A stretch of DNA of 31,650 nucleotides, taken from IMG/VR virus record IMGVR_UViG_3300027736_000156, positions 1-31,650 of that record; one strand, given 5' to 3'. The notes beneath the pieces were generated by a model. That model ran no database searches. It saw nothing but the letters and a program-made list of their open reading frames with translations, and was not told the DNA's origin. Below are positions 27,373-31,650 of the stretch, in pieces. Source of the DNA: a virus. Position 1 is the first letter of the stretch; every line of letters starts with the position of its first letter. The position numbers and the translations under genes were made by a program.

Positions 27373-27448
27373 GCTACTTTAGCTGATGTGGTCATAGCGA
27401 TGGTCTGAAGAACCATTGAAAGAGGTTCGATTCCTCTAGGTAGCACCA
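27373..27448 (+). tRNA. tRNA-Phe (GAA)
   Basis: Stem ATGGT, loop CTGAAGA, anticodon GAA; acceptor GCTACTT with AGGTAGC; A73, CCA. Confidence 0.94.
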
Positions 27449-27454
27449 ATTTTT

Positions 27455-27471
27455 AAAAGCAATGCAAATTT
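27455..27471 (-). repeat. inverted partial copy of the boxA-like leader
   Basis: Read on the - strand this gives AAATTTGCATTGCTTTT, sharing 16 consecutive bases with leader copy 1 at 22787-22810 plus its next base. It stands three bases before tRNA-Leu(TAG). In the transcript it would be complementary to the leader. Confidence 0.55.
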
Positions 27472-27473
27472 AT

Positions 27474-27556
27474 GCCCCGATGGTGGAATGGTAGACACGC
27501 TGGTCTTAGAAACCAGTGCCTAGTGCGTGGGAGTTCGAGTCTCCCTTGGGGCACCA
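27474..27556 (+). tRNA. tRNA-Leu (TAG)
   Basis: Class II with long variable arm; stem CTGGT, loop CTTAGAA, anticodon TAG; acceptor GCCCCGA with TTGGGGC; A73, CCA. Confidence 0.95.
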
Positions 27557-27562
27557 TTATTG

Positions 27563-27592
27563 CCACACAAGTCTGTGTGGTTGTGTTATAAT
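27563..27592 (+). promoter_or_regulatory. hairpin and extended -10 promoter for the MazG-like gene
   Basis: CCACACA/TGTGTGG (27563-27580) form a 7-bp hairpin, followed at once by TGTTATAAT, an extended -10 (TGn-TATAAT, 27584-27592). No -35 at normal spacing. The hairpin may end upstream transcription or be an operator. Confidence 0.5.
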
Positions 27593-27614
27593 GCATTCAT
27601 TAGGAGAAAAGACA

Positions 27615-27881
27615 ATGAATGATGTTGATAGAGAAATTATGTTGATTACACAAGAAGAATGTGCAGAGGTCACACAAGCAATCAGCAAGTGTTTTCGATT
27701 TGGTCTAAATGAAACATACAATGAGCGTACAAACAAACAACGATTAACTGAAGAGTTAGGTGACTTGCATTGCATGATTGAATTGATGGTTGAATCAGGT
27801 ATGATTAACCGAGAAGAATTACTCAATGCATCAGGTCTCAAACGACAAAAATTGCAGAAGTGGTCTGCAATATTCAAATAA
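27615..27881 (+). CDS. MazG-like nucleotide pyrophosphohydrolase
   Basis: 88 residues from ATG 27615 with SD AGGAGA; a longer frame would run through tRNA-Leu. QEECAEVTQAISKCFRFGLNE has the EExxE-type metal-binding pattern and TEELGDLHCMIELM the ExxD pair of all-alpha NTP pyrophosphohydrolases. Family members hydrolyse (d)NTPs or ppGpp-like nucleotides to monophosphates. With RNR, ThyX and the nucleotidase it extends the nucleotide-pool functions of this phage. Confidence 0.8.
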   Translation: MNDVDREIMLITQEECAEVTQAISKCFRFGLNETYNERTNKQRLTEELGDLHCMIELMVESGMINREELLNASGLKRQKLQKWSAIFK

Positions 27882-27887
27882 AATATT

Positions 27888-27962
27888 CTGGCGTTAGTAT
27901 AATGGATAATACAGTAGGCTTCTACCCTTCTAATGGGAGTTCGATTCTCTCACGCCGGACCA
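27888..27962 (+). tRNA. tRNA-Arg (TCT)
   Basis: Loop CTTCTAC, anticodon TCT; acceptor CTGGCGT with ACGCCGG; A73, CCA. One U-U mismatch in the anticodon stem. Reads AGA/AGG, the Arg codons most used in AT-rich phage genes. Confidence 0.92.
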
Positions 27963-27967
27963 ATCAA

Positions 27968-28052
27968 GCGAGTATGGTGAAATTGGTAGACACAGGAGAT
28001 TTAAAATCTCCCGCTTTCGGGCGTGCTGGTTCAAATCCTGCTACTCGCACCA
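27968..28052 (+). tRNA. tRNA-Leu (TAA)
   Basis: Class II; stem GGAGA, loop TTTAAAA, anticodon TAA; acceptor GCGAGTA with TACTCGC; A73, CCA. A run of seven T follows the CCA, so the tRNA and T-run may act as the end of the array transcript. Confidence 0.95.
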
Positions 28053-28075
28053 TTTTTTTATGATACATAATAGAT

Positions 28076-28312
28076 ATGACACAACAATCCGATGTTAAAT
28101 TAGAAGAAATTGCTTTCAAAGTTGATGATATAATTGTAGGGTTAATCAACGAATACAAAATAGATCCGCTGTCCTTGACTTCAATTATAGCGGCTAGACT
28201 TGTGCTTGCAAATGATTTCATGGGTTCTGGAGAAGAGTTTCGCAAAATATTAGCGAACATACCTGAAATGCAATTGAAAAATGTTGACACGACTGACCAA
28301 ATAGTTCACTAA
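28076..28312 (+). CDS. small conserved phage protein
   Basis: 78 residues. Helical: VKLEEIAFKVDDIIVGLINEYKIDPLSLTSIIAARLVLANDFMGSGEEFRKILANI. The pattern 'L-x-x-I-(I/V)-x-A-R-L-x-L-x-N-D-x-x-G-S-G-E-x-F-(R/K)' is one I have seen in small T4-like phage proteins without assigned function. No clear SD before the ATG. Confidence 0.6.
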   Translation: MTQQSDVKLEEIAFKVDDIIVGLINEYKIDPLSLTSIIAARLVLANDFMGSGEEFRKILANIPEMQLKNVDTTDQIVH

Positions 28313-28328
28313 GGGAGAAACGAATGAC

Positions 28329-28604
28329 ATGAATTCACATTACAAAGCAATATTAATGGTTTTGTTATGTTTAATTGTGTTTTTTGTTCTACCTATTCTA
28401 ATGGCACGATACTGGCATTTTGTGATTGTCGGTATCATAATCATTTCATTCACACTATCTTTAGGCATTCTTATCGTATTCACATACATTGAGTTGAAGG
28501 CTGAAATGGATTGGGAAGATGAAATGAATGAAAATTTAACGCATAATTTTGATGAGGCACAGAAAAAGGTTTATTATGATTCTTTAAAAATTCTAAGAAA
28601 GTAA
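28329..28604 (+). CDS. two-TM membrane protein
   Basis: 91 residues: two hydrophobic helices (about 7-26 and 29-53), then an acidic cytoplasmic tail (EMDWEDEMNENLTHNFDEAQKK). The good SD (AAGGGAG) is better placed for an ATG at 28324 that opens only ATG-ACA-TGA; the TGA overlaps the real ATG at 28329. Function unknown; possibly superinfection or envelope related. Confidence 0.6.
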   Translation: MNSHYKAILMVLLCLIVFFVLPILMARYWHFVIVGIIIISFTLSLGILIVFTYIELKAEMDWEDEMNENLTHNFDEAQKKVYYDSLKILRK

Positions 28605-28607
28605 TAG

Positions 28608-28811
28608 ATGAAAATCATACTGCTGTTGTTATTTACAGTAAATGCATATGCTGAAAGTATGAATGATTGTATGAAAATGACAGGCAATGATAAACTATAT
28701 TGCCTAGCAAAGTATTCAGGTTCTGCTACATTTTGTGATAAAATGATAGGATATGAAAAAAGAAGTGAGTGTTATCGTATGGTGATTAGAAAACAAAGGG
28801 AATCAAGATGA
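28608..28811 (+). CDS. small exported Cys-rich protein
   Basis: 67 residues. MKIILLLLFTVNAYA is a signal peptide; the mature part ESMNDCMKMTGNDKLYCLAKYSGSATFCDKMIGYEKRSECYRMV has four cysteines, likely two disulfides in the periplasm. No family recognised. It starts three bases after the previous stop and its TGA overlaps the next start. Confidence 0.65.
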   Translation: MKIILLLLFTVNAYAESMNDCMKMTGNDKLYCLAKYSGSATFCDKMIGYEKRSECYRMVIRKQRESR

Positions 28812-28939
28812 ATGAAGATGAAGTTAAAGAATTGATTGAGAAGACTCTAAAAGAAAAAGAGGAAGCGAAAGCAAAAGAAGAATCGGAGAAATGGGCAAGG
28901 CTCCGTGGGTCGATGAGAGAATTTGCAGACGGTATGTAA
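28808..28939 (+). CDS. 43-residue charged helical protein
   Basis: ATGA overlap with the preceding stop. MNEDEVKELIEKTLKEKEEA is followed by a continuous charged helix ending in WARLRGSMREFADGM. No family recognised. Supported by tight coupling and by a gap-free gene order; the region would otherwise be a 140-base gap. Confidence 0.55.
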   Translation: MNEDEVKELIEKTLKEKEEAKAKEESEKWARLRGSMREFADGM

Positions 28940-28953
28940 ACAGAGGATTTATT

Positions 28954-30066
28954 ATGAGTTACTACATGAAATCAGGCAATACATTCCGTATTGCAACCAA
29001 AGAATCGATGGACTTGCATGAACAGTTGCCAGCTGGTAACTATGTTGTAAAGCAAGACCCATTCGAAAACTTCTTCATTGAACACATTGAAGATTTCACT
29101 ATGCCTACAAAGTTGTATGGCGACACTGCTCGCAATACTGATAGGATTATCAATAGTTTCTGGAATCGTGACCAAAGCACAGGTGTTATGCTTGTTGGTG
29201 AGAAAGGTTCTGGTAAAACACTATTGAGCAAAAACATCTCAGTTGAGTTGGCTAAGCAAGGTGTACCCACCATTGTAGTGAACGCTGACTTCAGTGGTGA
29301 CAAATTCAATACACTGATTCAATCTATTGAACAGCCATGCATTGTCTTCTTTGATGAGTTTGAAAAGGTCTATGATAGAGATGACCAAGAAAAACTGTTG
29401 ACATTACTGGATGGTATCTTCACATCTAAAAAATTGTTTATGCTAACCAGCAACGACAAATGGCGTGTAGATGACCACATGAGAAATCGTCCTGGTCGTA
29501 TCTTCTATATGGTAGAATTCAAAGGATTAGATGAGAGTTTCATTCGTGAATACTGTGCCGATAACTTGGGCAACAAAGCACACATTGATTCTATTGTGAA
29601 TATTGCATCTGTATTTTCAGCATTCAATTTTGACATGCTGAAAGCAGTTGTCGAAGAGATGAATCGTTACAATGAGACACCGCAACAAGCTATGCGTATT
29701 CTAAATGTCAGAGCAGAGTTTGACAGTGGTTCACCTTATGCTGTTGAAATCTACAAAGGTAACCGCAAGGCTGACAGAGTGAGTCCTGCTACTTGGAATG
29801 GTACACCACTATCAACAAAAGAAATTGATTTAAGTTATTGGTTCAAGTCTAAAAAGAAAGCAGAAAGTGATGCTCCAGTTGCTATTGGTACTATTGGTAT
29901 TGATGATGATCCAGATGATGAGAATGGTTGGGGTGAGAAATCTTTTACCACTGATGATTTGGTTCAATTCAATAACAAGACAAATCAATTCATCTTTGAG
30001 AAAGATGGTATGACTTTGATTCTAGTCAAAGAAACGCCAAAATATTTTAACTTTGATGCATTCTGA
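28954..30066 (+). CDS. AAA+ ATPase
   Basis: 370 residues from ATG 28954 with AGAGGA upstream; a longer in-frame reading from 28891 overlaps the small gene and lacks an SD. Walker A GEKGSGKT (82-89), Walker B IVFFDEFEK (130-138, D134/E135), sensor 1 MLTSND and an NRPGRI arginine-finger region identify an AAA+ module, followed by a helical lid and an acidic C-terminal tail (GIDDDPDDENGWGEK). Phage AAA+ proteins of this kind are of uncertain use (remodelling of replication or host complexes). Confidence 0.85.
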   Translation: MSYYMKSGNTFRIATKESMDLHEQLPAGNYVVKQDPFENFFIEHIEDFTMPTKLYGDTARNTDRIINSFWNRDQSTGVMLVGEKGSGKTLLSKNISVELAKQGVPTIVVNADFSGDKFNTLIQSIEQPCIVFFDEFEKVYDRDDQEKLLTLLDGIFTSKKLFMLTSNDKWRVDDHMRNRPGRIFYMVEFKGLDESFIREYCADNLGNKAHIDSIVNIASVFSAFNFDMLKAVVEEMNRYNETPQQAMRILNVRAEFDSGSPYAVEIYKGNRKADRVSPATWNGTPLSTKEIDLSYWFKSKKKAESDAPVAIGTIGIDDDPDDENGWGEKSFTTDDLVQFNNKTNQFIFEKDGMTLILVKETPKYFNFDAF

Positions 30067-30308
30067 TGAGTTACGCTAGATGGAGTAATAGTTGCTGGTA
30101 TGCATTTCATAATGTAAACGGTAAACTGTCTCTGTGGTATGACATGGACCACACATTCGATTGGGATTATGATGACCTGATTGAATGTGTGGAAAATGCT
30201 GAGATGAAGACAGTTTTGATTGAACGATACAAATGTACAGAATCTGAGGCTGAAGAGGCTCTGAAGTACATTAATTATTTTATAGAGGATTATGAAGATG
30301 AGTCTTGA
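30066..30308 (+). CDS. small acidic aromatic-rich protein
   Basis: 80 residues, start overlaps the ATPase stop (TGATG). Rich in Trp, Tyr, Asp and Glu (SNSCWYAFHNV, LWYDMDHTFDWDYDDL, YFIEDYEDES). Family unknown. The pronounced negative charge is like that of DNA-mimic proteins, but this is only a composition argument. Confidence 0.6.
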   Translation: MSYARWSNSCWYAFHNVNGKLSLWYDMDHTFDWDYDDLIECVENAEMKTVLIERYKCTESEAEEALKYINYFIEDYEDES

Positions 30309-30642
30309 TGTTGATTTAATGATTACGAAACCTATTTCAGTTTACGGTGGGAACATTACACATAACTTAGGCAAAATGGCTGGTGAAGTCAAATTGTCTA
30401 ATGGTATGACATTGTATGATGTGCTGTGGCGACCTGATGAGCAAGAAGGTTTAGTCTTTGCTAGAAACATTTCAGAGTTGCTTAACGAAGGTTGGAACAC
30501 TTTATTGTCTGATCCTGAACATTTCAAGCAATGGGATCCAGAGAATGGTTGGGGTAGTTATGAAGGTCTGGTTGATTTTGTGTACAAATATCGCAATGCA
30601 TGTTGGGACAATCCAGATGCAGAACTGAGGGTATCAAGATGA
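30298..30642 (+). CDS. conserved phage protein (NITHNLGKMA type)
   Basis: 114 residues from ATG 30298, 8 bases after AGAGGA; ATG 30292 is too close to the SD. MSLDVDLMITKPISVYGGNITHNLGKMA...YDVLWRPDEQ and ENGWGSYEGLVDFVYKYRNACWDNPDAELRVSR are strongly conserved among tailed phages. Function unknown. It overlaps the previous gene by 11 bases. Confidence 0.8.
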   Translation: MSLDVDLMITKPISVYGGNITHNLGKMAGEVKLSNGMTLYDVLWRPDEQEGLVFARNISELLNEGWNTLLSDPEHFKQWDPENGWGSYEGLVDFVYKYRNACWDNPDAELRVSR

Positions 30643-30857
30643 AGAATATTGAATTGAGTGCAGAAGTTGCTGATGGTATTACCTTGAGTAATCTAAAAGA
30701 ACATCGAAAGTATATTTCTGATGAATTGCAAAAGTGGACAGACAACCCAAGAACAGATTCTAATCCTACTGGGTACTGGTTACATTCAGAAGATGTGGTT
30801 GGCAATACATTACTTGTTAAAGCATTAGATACTGTTATTAGTTATTACGGAGGCTAA
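30639..30857 (+). CDS. small conserved phage protein
   Basis: 72 residues from ATG 30639, overlapping the previous stop (ATGA). VADGITLSNLKEHRKYISDELQKW..NPRTDSNPTGYWLHSEDVVGNTLLVKALDTVISYYG is a helical protein I recognise as a recurrent small phage protein. Function unknown. Confidence 0.7.
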   Translation: MKNIELSAEVADGITLSNLKEHRKYISDELQKWTDNPRTDSNPTGYWLHSEDVVGNTLLVKALDTVISYYGG

Positions 30858-30859
30858 GA

Positions 30860-31255
30860 ATGATTGATTGTTTGATTGTAGGTGATAGTATTGCAGTTGG
30901 CACACATCAATTCAAGCCTGAGTGTGTCGCCTATGCTAAAGGCGGTATCAATAGCTGGCAATGGAACAAACAGAATGCGAATAGAAAACTGAATGCAAAC
31001 ACAGTGATTATCAGTCTAGGTTCAAACGACCATGCAGGTGTTCGTACACTATGGGAACTGCAACAGTTGAGAGCGAGAGTTGAATCCGATAGAGTATTCT
31101 GGATATTGCCAGCAATCAAACCTGATATACAACAGATGGTTCAGTTGATAGCGAAAGATTATGGTGATACGGTGTTACCCATACCAAACCTACAAGCAGA
31201 CAAAGTGCATCCGAGTTGGGCAGGCTATAAGAAACTAGCAGAGCAAACAAAATGA
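30860..31255 (+). CDS. SGNH/GDSL-type hydrolase
   Basis: 131 residues behind GGAGG. VGDSIAVG (7-14) gives the nucleophile Ser, ISLGSNDH the Asn block, and ADKVHPSWAGY the Asp-x-x-His pair, the complete SGNH set. Family members are esterases or deacetylases; at 131 residues this is a minimal form. Phage SGNH enzymes often act on surface polysaccharide acetyl groups, but no tail domain is fused here, so the substrate is open. Confidence 0.85.
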   Translation: MIDCLIVGDSIAVGTHQFKPECVAYAKGGINSWQWNKQNANRKLNANTVIISLGSNDHAGVRTLWELQQLRARVESDRVFWILPAIKPDIQQMVQLIAKDYGDTVLPIPNLQADKVHPSWAGYKKLAEQTK

Positions 31256-31374
31256 CAGTAGCAATGAAACTGCTATACAATCTTGCACTAGTAGCCGGAA
31301 CAGTATTCCTCATGGTAATGTATAACTGGTCCGGCTGGTGGTTTCTATTAACAATTGCATTGATGAGTCCATAA
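31252..31374 (+). CDS. 40-residue single-TM protein
   Basis: ATGA overlap with the SGNH gene. MTVAMKLLYNLALVAGTVFL is followed by MVMYNWSGWWFLLTIALMSP: nearly all hydrophobic with two possible short helices split at YNWSGWW. No family recognised. The coupling and next start two bases later make it likely to be real. Confidence 0.6.
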   Translation: MTVAMKLLYNLALVAGTVFLMVMYNWSGWWFLLTIALMSP

Positions 31375-31375
31375 T

Positions 31376-31594
31376 ATGAAAAAAGAAGATGTTTTAAGAG
31401 AAATAGAACGATGTGAGAATGGTATCAAATCCGCATATGAAAGATTGGATGCATTAGAGAAAGAGAATATTGCACTGAGAGAACTAGTGCATCATCTAGC
31501 ATCAAGACCAGCACCATATGTGCCACCAATGGCTGGTGGTAGTGCTGGCGAACCATCAACATATGTGCCATCGACAAGATATAATTATGAATAA
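31376..31594 (+). CDS. coiled-coil protein with Pro/Gly-rich tail
   Basis: 72 residues. A heptad region (LREIERCENGIKSAYERLDALEKENIALRELVHHL) is followed by a disordered tail with a loose repeat, APYVPPMAGG and STYVPSTRY. No family recognised. It overlaps the next start by 8 bases. Confidence 0.6.
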   Translation: MKKEDVLREIERCENGIKSAYERLDALEKENIALRELVHHLASRPAPYVPPMAGGSAGEPSTYVPSTRYNYE

Positions 31595-31650
31595 TGTAGA
31601 ACTAAGATGGGTTGCAGAGAGAATATCACCATCCCATAAGTCAATGACCT
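31587..31650 (+). CDS. hypothetical protein (3' partial)
   Basis: ATG at 31587 overlapping the previous stop; 21 codons (MNNVELRWVAERISPSHKSM + T) are open to the window end. Too short to classify. Confidence 0.45.
   Translation, partial: MNNVELRWVAERISPSHKSMT

Overview
This window is an AT-rich, almost gap-free stretch of a tailed double-stranded DNA phage genome of T4-like character. The evidence is a gp61-type primase, nrdA/nrdB, phoH, a HAD 5'(3')-nucleotidase, exact TATAAATA late-promoter boxes, a run of acidic head-core-like proteins and a very large tRNA array. Genes are packed head to tail with ATGA/TAATG overlaps, nearly all on the + strand. One gene (a Dps-like ferritin) is on the - strand. 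The host is probably a Gram-negative proteobacterium: there is an i-spanin/o-spanin pair, a lipid A-type UDP-diacylglucosamine hydrolase homologue, consensus sigma70 promoters with 16-17 bp spacers, and tRNA leaders that look like rRNA boxA. The host inference is mine; nothing in the window names the host.

Layout. 1-7649: a partial glycerophosphodiester phosphodiesterase-like gene, then a late block. The late block holds a 819-residue nucleotidyltransferase/P-loop kinase fusion with a second, strongly initiated gene nested in another frame. Two acidic head-core-like proteins, several small structural candidates and a nucleotidase follow. Four proteins here begin with the same M-K-x-F-x-x-F/Y motif, which resembles the T4 internal-protein capsid-targeting sequence. 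7649-10545: conserved small phage proteins and a lysis block (two-TM i-spanin, lipoprotein o-spanin, 3TM holin, XhlA-like protein) without an endolysin. 10553-16005: a consensus promoter buried in a perfect 13-bp palindrome drives primase, thyX, nrdA, a class I glutamine amidotransferase-like protein, thioredoxin and nrdB. 16012-18722: auxiliary genes, namely an LpxH-like hydrolase, a GT2 glycosyltransferase, an A-type Fe-S carrier, a secreted thermonuclease and the - strand Dps. 18771-22510: zinc ribbon, GIY-YIG nuclease, phoH and small proteins with their own promoters.

22507-28052 is the most unusual part. It starts with a promoter, an attenuator-like leader carrying a 15-codon peptide, and two mutually exclusive hairpins. 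After these come 28 tRNA genes, all with encoded CCA, covering all 20 amino acids. Coverage of Asp depends on an aberrant tRNA-Asp in which the A/U residues of the 8-14 and 54-58 tertiary pairs are swapped. The spacers between tRNAs are not random: several fold into closed multi-branched structures that pair with the preceding tRNA's CCA end. Two spacer promoters share a 24-nt boxA-like leader. Five protein genes (small conserved protein, DUF7448-like, RNase H-like, metallophosphatase, MazG-like) sit among the tRNAs. 28076-31650 returns to small conserved phage genes, an AAA+ ATPase, an SGNH hydrolase and a gene cut by the window end.

Together the genes describe a lytic phage that rebuilds host nucleotide metabolism (RNR with its own thioredoxin, ThyX, MazG-like, nucleotidase), supplies its own tRNAs, may manage iron (NrdB, Fe-S carrier, Dps) and may load enzymes into the capsid.
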